Positions 32,814-43,606 of a stretch of 64,000 bases of DNA are shown in pieces. Position numbers and translations under genes: made by a program. Source of the DNA: Glossina fuscipes (Eukaryota; Arthropoda; Insecta; Diptera; Glossinidae); NCBI RefSeq assembly GCF_014805625.2, contig NW_023998459.1, positions 2,475,924-2,539,923 on the forward strand. The letters are read 5' to 3'. Position 1 is the first letter of the stretch. Every line of letters starts with the position of its first letter. The notes under the pieces were generated by a model. It searched no databases and was not told the origin of the DNA. It saw only the letters and a program-made list of their open reading frames with translations.

Positions 32814-33995
32814 ATGGCCCCGGGACCGCCAGACAAAAACTCGAATAGATTTTATCTATTAAGTGATACATCCCCCCAAAGAAAAAAAAGTAAAAATTCA
32901 GATTTTCCGGTGTTGCCGATCAGCGATGTAACCCCTATTGATAAAAAATATATTGTTATTTCCTCAACCGATGCTCGAATAACAATTTCCCAAATTAGCC
33001 CTTTTGCTATAAAAAAAGCTCTAGATAGCAATACAACATACATCGACTCCATCTCGATTCTACGCGATGGGAATTTACTGGTCCTCGCTGGGAACTCGCG
33101 CGCAACCGAAAAACTCATAAAGGCAAAATCTTTAGCTAATCTATGTGCTATTTCAGCTAAACTACATGAGAAACTTAACTCGGTTCGAGGCGTAATTTAT
33201 GCCCCTTGCTTAAAGCATGTGCCGGAAGATGAACTTGTTCGCGAAATGGGCATTCAAGGAGTGACTGAAACATATAAATTAACCAAACTGAATGATGACG
33301 GAAAAACACGCTCTCCTACAGGAAGGATTATTTTAACTTTTGATCGCTATCGATTACCGCGAACAGTTGATGTGGCGTGGTATAAATGTAAAGTAGAAGT
33401 ATACATCCCAAATCCTATGAGGTGTAAAAATTGCCAACGCCTGGGTCATTCGGCAAAAAGATGCACTAATGCTGCATCTTGTGCTAACTGTGGTCATCCT
33501 CCACATACTGAAAGCTGTACCCGTAGTTTCTGCTTAAATTGCAATGATCAACACTCAGCGTTAGACAAACAATGCCCACGTTTTGTACAGATGCGTGAAA
33601 TATTAAAAATCAAAACAGAAAATTACTGTAGCATGGGCGAAGCGCGACGCACATACCGGGAAAGAAATCCATCTGTAGCCCATGGAATTGGCAAAAGTAA
33701 TACCTATGCTGCTGTTGCCTCGCAAATCGAGCCTAGTAAGACTTTAACTGCAACTGCTTCCAATGGAAAACCTGTTCCACCATTAACCAAAAATTATATT
33801 GCGAAACCAGTTACATCACTTGCCAAAGATAATATTGGAAAAACCAAAGCAACTGCAAATATTGAAAAAATCCAAACAACAACACATATGCTAAAATCTA
33901 ATATACCAAATTCTCCAGAATCTCCAGCTCTCAACTTTACTCAACATATCACAAGTGGTAATGAATCCATTCTTTCATCCATTAATCAACCTTGA
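32814..33995 (+). CDS. I-clade ORF1 protein (gag-like, three CCHC zinc knuckles)
   Basis: The product is 393 aa, a nucleic-acid-binding protein that packages element RNA. The N-terminal third is Ser/Lys-rich. An RRM-like central region (about 50-190) leads to 'PNPMRCKNCQRLGHSAKRC', the first CCHC knuckle (about 202-215). 'CANCGHPPHTESC' (about 222-234) and 'CLNCNDQHSALDKQC' (about 239-253) follow as the second and third, the arrangement of I-factor and Jockey-type ORF1 proteins. The tail is Thr/Asn/Lys-rich and probably disordered. The start ATG at 32814 follows an A-rich 5' UTR. The frame has no break although ORF2 does. Confidence 0.85.
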   Translation: MAPGPPDKNSNRFYLLSDTSPQRKKSKNSDFPVLPISDVTPIDKKYIVISSTDARITISQISPFAIKKALDSNTTYIDSISILRDGNLLVLAGNSRATEKLIKAKSLANLCAISAKLHEKLNSVRGVIYAPCLKHVPEDELVREMGIQGVTETYKLTKLNDDGKTRSPTGRIILTFDRYRLPRTVDVAWYKCKVEVYIPNPMRCKNCQRLGHSAKRCTNAASCANCGHPPHTESCTRSFCLNCNDQHSALDKQCPRFVQMREILKIKTENYCSMGEARRTYRERNPSVAHGIGKSNTYAAVASQIEPSKTLTATASNGKPVPPLTKNYIAKPVTSLAKDNIGKTKATANIEKIQTTTHMLKSNIPNSPESPALNFTQHITSGNESILSSINQP

Positions 33996-34163
33996 ATTTC
34001 AAATTATTCACGTGCGCCAACCCGTTGCGCTTCAAATGTACCAAATCACCTAAATACAGATTATTCTGCTGGTAAGAATAAGTCATTCACGAAAAATTCC
34101 TATAGTGACATTTTCGACGGAGACGCTGACATGTCAACTTAACCCTCCCTCCACTCTGCTTAC

Positions 34164-37100
34164 ATGTCATTACAATTAAATAAAGTTTTTAAAATTCTAC
34201 AATGGGATATTAAAGCACTTCTTAATAATTTTGATGAACTCCGTACACTCGTAAGTGATCTCAGTCCAACCTTTATATCGTTTCAAGAGACCCATTGTAG
34301 AAGCTCTTTTAATCCTATTCCACCCAAATCATATACTGGATACTTCACGAATGCTGATCAAAATTTTTATTCCAAACAAGGAGTTGGTGTTTTTATAAAA
34401 TCAAGAGCTTTCTCTCTATATTCCACCTTCGCAATCGTTTTCTCAGTAAGAACTCTACAATTTATTCTCCGTACTTTCCCTCCCATTAATTATATGCGGC
34501 GACTTGAATACCATCTGGGGCTCAACAGTAAACAACACTCGTAGTACTGTTTTAGAAAAGGCCTTCATTCAAAGCAATCTCCTGCATTTTAAATGATGGA
34601 AAAGCAACGCACTTTTCAACTCATCATACTTTTTCACATATTGATTTAACATGTTGCTCTCCCTCACTTCTTCCTTTGGTTTCCTGGTCTATTTCTGATG
34701 ATCTACATAATAGTGATCACTTTCCAATCGTAATCGATCTTAAACTTTCAACGTCCTCTGCTACTCCAGCAAAACAGGCCAAATTCCTCCTAGATAAAGC
34801 GGATTGGATCAATTATTCAAAACAGGTGGAGTCATTTTTGAACTCAAAGCCATTTAACGGAAACTGCAACCATGATGCTGCTATTATGTCTAAAGCGATT
34901 CGCACGGCTGCTCATCTTTCTATTCCTCAATCCAACACCTCTTTTAAATGAGCTAGGGTTCCATAGTGGAACAACACGCTTTCGTTTTTGAGGAAAAATA
35001 AAATGGATCTATGGCACCGCTTTAAGAGATGTCCTGGTCAGAATCACTTGTTATTATACAAAAAGGCCTATGCTCTATTCAGGAAGGAATTACGGAAATC
35101 AAAGGCACTTAGTTTCGAACTTTTCTCGAGACAGAAATACATCAATGCAAGTTTTCTGGAACAAAATCAACAGACTTAATGGGACTTCAAACCTGAACCA
35201 AATTTCTGCCATCTGCACTCCCAATGGAACTTTAACTGACGCAGATGAGATTTCTAATTACTTTAGAAAAGTGTGGTGCGAATACTCCTCTGACAGCAAC
35301 TTCTCCAGTGCTTTCATTGAAAATAAAAGGATTCCTACTTCTCTTTCAAATAATATCGATAGATGTGCCATGTTCCTGGAAAATTGCGTATCCACCTCAG
35401 AACTTGGAAGTTGTCTCTCCAATTTGAAGGGGAAGACACCTGTTCTAGACCGCATCTCATACCAAATGATCAGTGCTATGTCTAAGTCTAGTAAAAAGAA
35501 ATTACTGGACCTATATAATACGGTATTTATGACTGGCCATATACCCTACATGTGGAAACTGGCAACAGTTGTTCCAATTCCAAAGTCAAAAAATGTCTCC
35601 ATCGCATCTGATTATCGCCCAATTTCTCTTTTATCTTGCCTCTCTAAGGTTTTAGAGTAGATTATGGCATCTAGATTATGTTGGTTTCTTGAATCCAAGA
35701 ACCTGATAACAAAGCAACAAGTTGGTTTCAAGCGGGGTAGAGGATGCATCGACGCTCTGTTACATATTGATTATTTCACAAGCAAAGCAATTTCCGAATG
35801 AATTCACGTAACAATTCTCTCAACTGATTTCGAAAAAGCATTTGACAGAGTTGGTCTTCATGTTATTTTAGGACTCTTGAAATCATGGAATGTTGGACCC
35901 ATATTCTTCAACTACATCAAATCATTCATGTCGCATCGGCGGTTCAAAGTTAGAATCAACAATCATCTTTCTGATTCCTTTCCGCTAAAGAATGGCATTC
36001 CGCAAGGATCTCCTCTCTATGTCACGCTTTTCCAGATCGCTTTCAACGAAATTAGCGAAATTCTTTGCCGTGTACCAAGAGTGGAACATTGTCTCTACGC
36101 GGACGATGTATACATTTTTACAAAAGAAAAAGACAACACGAAAGCAATCAACATCCTCGAATCTATTGCATGTGAGATCTCCACATGGGCAAACTCGTCA
36201 GGAGCTATAATCTCTATACAAAAATCAAAAAAAATGCATATTTGTCGAAAACAAATGTGCGATGCAGGAAACCTACTGATGCATATTAACGGCTTACCAG
36301 TACTAAATGTGCAGACGCTCCATGTTCTCGGGCTCACGTTTTCAAACAATTATCGTTAGAAAGCACACTGCCTTCGTTTAAAAAACTCCCTTTTAACAAG
36401 GGTAAATTTCATACAGTACGTTGCTTGGAGAAGCCATGCGCATATTAACACTATTGCTTATCTTACAAAAATGCTTGTGTTAAGCAAGATTGACTATGCT
36501 TTGATAATTTATGGCAATAGCTGCAAATCTAATATCAACATCCTTAAACCGGTCTATCACCAAGCCGTTAGAGCAAGTTGTTATGCTTTTCGGACGACGC
36601 CCATAAATAATATTATAATTGAAACTGGTCTCCCAACTTTAGAAAATAGACTGCATGAGTTAAAAGCTAAAATAGTCCCTAAGCTTCTTAATTCAAACAA
36701 ATCCATTCTCGGTGATGACGTAAGAAAGATTATTATTGCGAAGGAAATTCCAAAGTCACCATCTGCAATCGACCATTGTTTGTACGTTGCAAAGGAATTG
36801 AACATTCCCTTAAAAATTTCCCGCTCTTTTGGTGTTAACCTCCCTGGATTTGGAAAGACTGTTCTTTTGACATCTCACTGTCTATGCACAAGAAAGAAGA
36901 TACTCCAAATTACGTCTTCAGGAATCTAATAGCTGAGAAAACCCAAGTATTGGACAATACTGGTTGGAATCTTTTGTACACAGACGGCTCAAAATCTCCT
37001 GGTCTGCCTCCTGCTTGTGCGGTGGTAGATGCTACAGGACGGGTTCTTCTCAACCACATACTTCACGAAAGCACTTCAACTTTCAAACCGAAGCCAGAGC

Positions 37101-37770
37101 TATTCTTCGCGCTGCCAACCTTGCCCATAAAAACAAATTCAAAACCGTCATTGTTACTGACAGTTTGTCTGTATTACAAGCTACCCGGAACCCTTCGACT
37201 TCGAGATGGAGCACCATCAACAAATTAAGGAATATAATTACTACACCCGACGGAAAAATTAAAATGTTATGGGTACCAAGTCAAATCGGTTTACTGGGAA
37301 ATGAGCAGGCTGATCGAGCGGCAAAGTATGCTGCTTCTGCTCCTCTAATTATAGATGATGTCATGGAAAAGTTAGATCTTCAAAGATACATTGGAAGAAA
37401 AGTTAAAGAGAAAATTGCAGAGGGAAATTTACAATACCATCATCAACACTACTCTTGCATTAACCCTCAATTAACTTCACCTCTATATCCAACAAATGTT
37501 GAGAAAACCAAGATCCAAACATTTTCGAGAATTCGCCTTGGTCATACTATCGCAACTCACCAATTGATCTTGAAGAAGTCTTCCTCCCCAATCTGCAGTT
37601 GTGGACAAACTCTAAGTATAAAGCACATTCTCTGCGACTGCCTTAAGTTTTCCTTGGGTAGAAGTATTGCATTTGGAGCGACTAACCCTTTGGACATTCT
37701 AAAATCAGCTTCCGAACAGAATATCAATTCAATATTTTACTTTATTAATACTACTAAGCTTATTATCTAA
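34164..37770 (+). pseudogene. I-clade ORF2: endonuclease, RT and RNase H, broken
   Basis: The endonuclease begins 'KILQWDIKALLNN', with 'ISFQETH' and 'NSDHFPIVID' (S-D-H motif). It is cut by a frameshift near 34450-34640. RT: 'DYRPISLLSCLSKVLE' then a stop (35658), 'TDFEKAFDRV', 'NGIPQGSPL', catalytic 'YADDVYIF', with further stops near 35800 and 36358. A frameshift near 36900 leads to RNase H: 'LLYTDGSKS' (36971), 'TEARAILRAA', 'VTDSLSVLQA' and 'NEQADRAAK'. The usual His in the last block is Gln ('VPSQIGLLGNE'). The end has a Cys/His cluster ('CSCG..KHILCDC'). The ORF would be about 1200 aa if intact; as it stands it is dead. Confidence 0.88.
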
Positions 37771-37862
37771 TATCCATTTATTTAAATTAGAGCCGATAGC
37801 CTGTGTTGCTAGTGCTCAATGTCTTTTTTTAGTCTAAGAATTCAATTCATTAGTCTAAAATT

Positions 37863-37893
37863 AAAATAATAAGAATAATAATAATAATTACTC
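37863..37893 (+). repeat. TAA-repeat tail of the I-clade LINE
   Basis: AAAATAATAAGAATAATAAT and further ATAAT units end the element. TAA-type tails are diagnostic for I-factor-like LINEs. Confidence 0.75.
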
Positions 37894-37925
37894 TCAATTT
37901 CTACATTTTCAACTTTGCCCAAAAT

Positions 37926-39149
37926 GTCATTTAAAGACGAGCACAACCCGCACGACATGCAAGATCAAACCCACTTTTTCACACAAAAATCCAAATTTCG
38001 ATGATGACCCAACTATGCCATTGCGATAATATAGGAGGCGGCCATGTATGTTTCGTATTCACAATTCACGCGGAAAAATATCCCATCATGTTCGATTTCT
38101 TTTTAACACAATTTTATCGAGTCAGAGATGAGTTAGACAATACAACAAAAACCAATTATAGAAAAGGCGAAAGATTACAGAAATTGGAGATATGATCGCA
38201 GTTCTAATTAATATAACAAATCTTCATAAGGCTGCTGGTACGTCAAATTTCATGAACTGTATAATGATGTTTTGGGGAATAAAAGTACCGTTGGGAAAAA
38301 GGGCTGAAAAAATGCAATCGCGCAAATCAGCCGAAAAATCTATCAAAACTATTTAATTCATTCCATTGTCAATTCATTCCAAAGTAATTTGGTACCATGT
38401 AAAACCGATTTAAAATTCTTCTGTAGATTTGCTAAGCTGAAACGGAAGAGACACGGAAGCTTTGCAAAGACCATCTGTAAAGTTGACAAAAGGACTAGAA
38501 GAGAGATAGATAATAATTTTCATCATTTTATCACCCGTAAACCTATACAGTCGATTCCCCTACCGGGAGGTAAACTAATAGTTATACGAAATGTTTCAAT
38601 GTGCGAAAGAACGCATAAACAACAACTAGGTAAGAAAAAGGTACGAGAAATAGAGATACATCAATATACTGACTGATCAAGTAAAGCCAACGAATTCGGT
38701 GCAGGGCATAGAATTATTCATCTGAGAGAGACTATAAAATTGATGCCACGAATCAATTTTGAATTGTTCAACGTATATAGAGATGTAATGCATGATATTG
38801 TAACGAGTTTTCTTTGGCGAGGTATAACTCAGTCACTCCAAAGTTCGTTGAAAGAAATTATGAATAAAACTCCGGACCTTCGGGGGGGAATGGTGTACAA
38901 TTTCCTTGATTTATTAGTTCCTTTTTACGGGAGAGAAGTACAGCGATGGGTAGAAAATGGCTATTGCAAGGAACCAGGGAGGTGACCCGACTTCTGGTGT
39001 GGCTTGCACGTGATGAGAGATTGACTTCTTATTTTATTAAAATTTTCCTTTTGGATTATCGCGACGCGCTACAGAGAAACGAAAACGTTGCTAGTGTCAT
39101 AGCGGCCTTGGCTCTCAAGGCCGGCGGTTCGTCCCTGATTGGTGTGTGA
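37926..39149 (+). pseudogene. Unrecognised, frameshifted coding-like stretch
   Basis: Several adjoining plus-strand frames look protein-like but belong to no family I know. They are a short frame from 37926 ('SFKDEHNPHDMQDQTHFF'), 38001-38195 ('YPIMFDFFLTQFYRVRDEL'), 38389-38676 (basic, 'CRFAKLKRKRHGS'), and 38740-38985 continuing by frameshift into 38946-39149 ('NFLDLLVPFYGREVQRW', then 'VTRLLVWLARDERLTSYF'). Composition is less AT-driven than the neighbours and the last two frames overlap as if one gene had lost frame. It follows the I-clade tail directly and precedes a 68-base tandem repeat. It may be an old integrated element or a decayed host gene. No catalytic motif was seen, so no function is given. 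Confidence 0.4.
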
Positions 39150-39181
39150 GTGCAAAACTAACAACAACAAAAAAGTCTCTC

Positions 39182-39378
39182 AGTTCTTCAGGGATGGCGA
39201 TTAAAGCTGAACCAGCTCATCCCCTATCCGTTAAGTCAAATGTCCTGAAAGTCCTTCAGAGATGCCGATTAAAGCTGAACCAGCTCATCCCCTATCCGTT
39301 AAGTCGAATGTCCTGAAAGTCCTTCAGGGATGGCGATTAAAGCTGAACCAGCACATCCCCTATCCGTAAAGTCAAAAA
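39182..39378 (+). repeat. Tandem repeat, three 68-base units
   Basis: The unit begins near CTTCAGGGATGGCGATTAAA and includes GCTGAACCAGCTCATCCCC and TATCCGTTAAGTC. The CTTCAG words start at 39186, 39254 and 39322, exactly 68 apart. Units differ at only a few positions (for example GGGATGG versus GAGATGC). The third unit ends early at GTAAAGTC. Confidence 0.9.
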
Positions 39379-39408
39379 AAACTCTTCGTACAGGTCAACT
39401 TGTTAAAT

Positions 39409-39941
39409 TGTCTGAGGGTACTTACCTAGACGGCTATGACACCAAACTGAACGAGTCTGTGCGATGCGCCGCTCTTTTATAGCCGAAGTCTCGTTCGCTT
39501 GTCCTTTTGCCAACATGTTCTGTGTGTTTACATATGCTTATGTGTATACTTAGCTTAGGTTGGCTGCAGTCGCAACCTTAGTTACGACTTGCATGATCCT
39601 GCTTATACATAACTTGATATCACTAACATCTAGCTTATTATTATGTTTGTTCAAATTCCGACGCAACAGGCACCCAGGTACCAAATCGCGTGATTCAATC
39701 ACCGTTAGGTATGTGTGCCTGTCTATGCCACTGTGTTTGCATATGCTTGTTTTTTCGTGTGTTTCTACATGTGTGATCGTGTCTTTGTACATTTTGTGTA
39801 ATATTGTGTGTGTGTTTGTGCTCTTTGCGCGTGCGGGTATTGGTGTGCATTGCTATGTGTGACTCTAAGGTTTATTCGTTTTGTCTGATCATATATTCAT
39901 TGTAGAGCATAAGGGTTTCTACCTGATTATATACCCTAACA
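39409..39941 (-). mobile_element. Possible solo LTR
   Basis: On the minus strand it starts TGTTAGGGTATA and ends TACCCTCAGACA, giving the TGT...ACA edges with matching GGGTA/TACCC words expected of an LTR. It contains a TATA box and initiator near its end, where an LTR promoter would sit. No target-site duplication, primer-binding site or partner LTR was found. It may instead be part of the unknown element to its left. Confidence 0.4.
39445..39481 (-). promoter_or_regulatory. Core promoter: TATA box plus arthropod initiator
   Basis: On the minus strand, TATAAAAG (39481-39474) is followed by TCAGTT (39450-39445). The A of the initiator lies 33 bases after the first T, the spacing of insect RNA polymerase II promoters. 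Transcription would run leftwards across the tandem repeat and antisense to the frames at 38-39 kb. Confidence 0.5.
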
Positions 39942-41131
39942 ATACAAATTCAACCGATTGTTTTATGTGAATAAAAGTCAATTTGCAAATAATGTCGTAC
40001 TTAAAATTCAGCTCAGTTATGAAAATCTTAGGACAACAGAAGATATCTTTATCACCCATATATTTTGCATTGCTTTGCAGATAAGTAATAAAATATTTTT
40101 CTTCCCTTGTTTTCCCTTAATTCTTTTGAATTTTTAATGTACACAAACCTCCACGTCTACAGTGATTATCATTTTAAATTAACTTTGTAGCCAAATCTTT
40201 TAAATTTATTTTCCCTTTAATTATGCTTTCTGCTGAACTCATCTTGATGTCGGGTAACTGAGAAAAACGTATATGATGTAACATAACGAACGCATTTAGT
40301 ACAAAAGCAACGAAACAAAATGACCCATTTCACTTTATTTTGTACAATTTTCACATTCGAATAACCGTCATAGATTTTAAGTTTTTCCGCACCTATAGTG
40401 TCATGTCTAAACTTAAATTAATTTAAAAGAAACTGCGCACTGGTACTTTTAAATTCTTGGCTATTGACGCGCACTCTTCCAACAATGTTTACAAAATATT
40501 TAAATTTTTCTAAAATGCATTTTTCGATCACGATAACTTTAAAAAGAAAAATTAAGCAACGAGAATGAATATTAATTAAACTTTCTTTTTTTTTTTTTTT
40601 AGATTTTCTTGTGGTTTGACGCTTTAATAAGTTAGGTTTTACACATCAACTTTAATTTTATATTAAAAAAAAACGTACCTCCGCCTTTCTTGATTTCTTG
40701 AAATTCCCTAAAAAAAATTACAAAAAATAGAAAATGTATAGCTCTATTTCTTTCTCTCCCTCTCTTTCGGAGACAAGTAAAATATTCGAAAAAATGTCCT
40801 CTCAAAGTTAAAATTTTTTTTGGCTTTTACTGAGAATAAAGCTCATTTTTCTTATGCAGAGGCTTCAATAAGTTGAGAATAATAAAATTCAATTTTTGAG
40901 CATAAAATATCGGATGCTACAAAAACACATGCTCGAAGGAAGCGGAATGGTATGCTGGTGATGCACAATTTTATCTCTTTTTATCTCTCGCGCTAGCTTG
41001 GAGTTGTGGACGATCTGTTACAGTGAAGAAATGAAGATTTTGGTCTTACTATTTTCTGGTCCCGTTTTAATAAATTAAAGTTAAATGCAAGCAAAAGCAA
41101 AGCCTTTAAATTACATCAAGATAACGTTGGC
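39942..41131. other. No gene recognised
   Basis: AT-rich; nothing supported. Confidence 0.45.
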
Positions 41132-41449
41132 ATGGTGAATAATCCGGGAAGTTCGCTTGTTTCTGAAGGATTGGAAGATATGAGAAATTGCAAAAAGCAC
41201 TTATTATCATTAAACCCAAAATTTAATTATAGGCCACCCCAACTCTGTGAGACTCCCAAGAGAAACTCACGACAAGCCGAGACTACAGAATTAGGGGAGT
41301 TTGTTAAAAATGCTGTTGAAACAAGTACACCAGGCGTTAATAGGAAATTGCCAGTTCAGGAAATGGAAAAAGATAACGACGCAATACCGACGGCAAACCG
41401 ACCAAAGAGGTGGCGGCTTTCGGGCTTTACTTTATATTACATAGTGTAA
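41132..41449 (+). CDS. Unrecognised open frame, possibly an exon
   Basis: The frame is 105 aa, polar, rich in Asn, Pro, Lys and Glu, and not low-complexity ('LNPKFNYRPPQLCETPKRN', 'LGEFVKNAVETSTPGVN'). It is open upstream of its ATG to about 41040. Pro-Lys-Arg and Thr-Pro motifs give it the look of a disordered regulatory region, perhaps with phosphorylation sites. I do not recognise the family. No clear acceptor or donor bounds it. It could be an exon or a retro-copy. Confidence 0.3.
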   Translation: MVNNPGSSLVSEGLEDMRNCKKHLLSLNPKFNYRPPQLCETPKRNSRQAETTELGEFVKNAVETSTPGVNRKLPVQEMEKDNDAIPTANRPKRWRLSGFTLYYIV

Positions 41450-41649
41450 AAGCAACGGAAGCCTTTTTTTTTGAATTCAAAAACGCCTTGATATCTTTTT
41501 TCATTTAAACAAGTTTGGCTCTTTTTTCGCATTTTATTTAATTAATGACATTTCGATGTATTTTACTTATCCTTGGTTTCTTGTATCTTTTTGCTCTTCA
41601 AATACTTATATAGTTATAGCTTTTTTAGTGTTTATTTATATTCATTCCA

Positions 41650-42200
41650 CATAAGAATGCAGTTATTAATAAATAAAAACAAAAAAAAAAATATACTCAT
41701 GGAATATTATTCGATCTTCAAATTTTTGTAGATTGTAGTTTACGAATAATGAACAAGGAACGCAATTTTTAACATCACATTGTAGGCGTGTCCTTCGATC
41801 GATATGCGCCATTTTCAATACCAGCCTCTTCCCAATAATTTTCAATGCTTCTGCCAGCTTCATTTTTGTGGCCAAGAGACAAACAAAGTACACCAACAAT
41901 GTACACCTTCTTGCAAACGCATCATTCTATGGTGATGGACGGAAAAATTAGAAATGAGCCTTTCTCTTCGTCTTTTCGTCTGTCCGTTTGTACTTTTGTC
42001 CGTCTATCTGTCAGTCCGTCCGTCCAATGTCTGCCCATATGAGTTTGTGTTCAAGCTCTAGGTCGCAATTTCTGCGATATTTTAATGAAATTTGGTACAC
42101 CGCCGTATTTTGGCCCAAGGACGAACGCTATTGAAAATGGTTTGAATCGGTCTATTTTTTCATTTTAGAACATTTCTACTTGTTGAATATTTTTAGGGAA
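41650..42200. repeat. Dispersed repeat C, copy 2 (GTCCGTC-type)
   Basis: GTCTGTCCGTTTGTAC..GTCCGTCTATCTGTCAGTCCGTCC (41984-42024) is followed by text such as GAAATTTGGTACACCGCCG and GGCCCAAGGACGAACGCTAT and by TTTGAATCGGTCTA. The same kind of phrase recurs in degraded repeats across higher flies. No coding frame. It pairs with 7190-7520. Confidence 0.5.
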
Positions 42201-42944
42201 AAGAAATTTTTCCTTTTGGCAATGAGTTGAATATAATCTTTTTGCCATATTTTACCCTAATTAAGAATATGCGTACGCGTATTAATATTATTATTTCAAT
42301 AACAGATCTAGTGAGATGCGTGTGCATAAAAATTTCCATGTCTCTGGAAAAAGAAACTTTCCATTTTTTTAGCTCGGTTTCTGGCGACATGAAATACTCG
42401 TTATGCTATCAAACTATGAAAATTTATCGTATTTTTACAAGAGCGAAAGGGTACAGATCGTAATGTTTTTAATTGCATATGAGCAATAGTGTAAATGTGT
42501 ATGTAGGTTAAAACGGTGATCATATATGCTTCGCCCAATTATGTGTATGCAATGTTTCTCTTTCCTCAACAGCAAAGCAAAACAAAAATTTGTTTGCATA
42601 GACGGCTTCTCAAACATAGCGCCATACGGGAAATTTTCTGCTTATTACATAGAGTATAATAGATAGCGTCGAATGCATATCATTACTGTAAATAACCAGA
42701 TAACTGATAATTTCGCTGTCGAATATGGGGAATTTTCATAATAATTAAATTCTCCTGCGCGGCTTGCATTTTTTCAATTAAAACGGTAAAGCTGGCAAAT
42801 AAATGATAAAATGTTGATACATTTCGCTCAAAATAGAAAATTTGAATTTCCTAGGAACTTCAGGCAGTAATAAAAGTAGAGCTGTTAATTAGCGACAATG
42901 TATGTTCTTTCTCTTTCGTACCTATTAATTGTACGGCAAAGAAT
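42201..42944. other. No gene recognised
   Basis: AT-rich; the open frames on both strands are short and unrelated to known families. Confidence 0.4.
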
Positions 42945-43606
42945 GCTATTAAAATGCAAAACCGCACCAAACGTATCCGGCCCAAAAGCGTATAAAAAGA
43001 AGCCAAGTCCTTGTAGCCTCAGTAGTATTCTTTTGCAGTGCTTCGCGAATGTTTCATAAAAATTATAAAAAAAAGTGAGCTGAATATAAAGGTGATCCAA
43101 TATATAAGCCAAAGCGACTCCCATCTCTGCACACATTGTTTTTTATAAAATAGGGTTAATTGTAAGAGCATTAGTTTAACAACATCCAAGTTGCAAGCCC
43201 GAAAAATATTTAGAGTGGTACACGACCCGGCTTTCCTACTGACATCAATAATCCGCCGATACAAATTTTCAACAACATATTGATTGTACAAAGCGAAGAA
43301 AATATAGGGCGGGGCAACGTCTTAGAATACGTCGGAAGTTAGCTGAACTAACAAAAGCCATACGCAGAAATGATGTGTTTAATGACGTAATGGAATTTGC
43401 TGACACTTATTTTAATCCCCACGGAAAATCAACTGGAGATACTCTTATCGCAACGTTAACGCGTAAGGATAGGGAGCTTAACGATCCTGCACCTTAATTT
43501 AAAATGGTTACATTCTTGAAAGGAGATGAAATTCCACCATTGCATATACGCATGTATGAACCTGAAAACGTGGATCTATCTTATGATATATATGGGGTAA
43601 GTGTGC
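42945..43606 (+). pseudogene. Unconventional myosin remnant (motor end, neck, MyTH4)
   Basis: The clearest part is 43330-43606, one plus-strand frame: 'KLAELTKAIRRNDVFNDVM', 'EFADTYFNPHGKSTGD', 'TLIATLTRK', then TAA at 43495-43497, then 'MVTFLKGDEIPPLHIRMYE', 'PENVDLSYDIYG'. This resembles the MyTH4 domain of class XV-type (fly Myo10A-like) myosins. A consensus donor GTAAGT follows at 43601. Upstream, in shifting frames, are weaker echoes of a motor end and neck: 'NRTKRIRPKS' (like the 'RCIKPN' block), 'KIFRVVHDPAFLL' (like the converter-neck 'K-x-F-L-R') and a basic neck 'KRRKYRAGQRLRIRRK'. Many stops upstream and one in MyTH4 suggest a pseudogene or decayed duplicate. The family assignment rests on memory of motifs. 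Confidence 0.45.

Larger units (their letters stand above)
32595..37893 (+). mobile_element. I-clade LINE (I-factor-like), near full length, ORF2 broken
   Basis: ORF1 (three CCHC knuckles), ORF2 (endonuclease, RT, RNase H) and a 3' tail of TAA repeats (about 37863-37890) are the hallmarks of the I clade. ORF1 is intact; ORF2 carries many stops and frameshifts. The 3' UTR phrase GAGCCGATAGCCTGTG (37791-37806) recurs near 60645 as GAGCCGATGGCCTGTG behind another I-like RT relic, so it is a family signature. The 5' boundary is approximate. Confidence 0.85.

Noticed and set aside
39550..39862. Overlapping open frames on both strands
   Set aside because: They lie inside the LTR-like block and show no motif; probably chance.
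42885..43291. Minus-strand frames of 83 and 90 aa
   Set aside because: They overlap the myosin-like plus-strand relic and contain no known motif; probably shadows.
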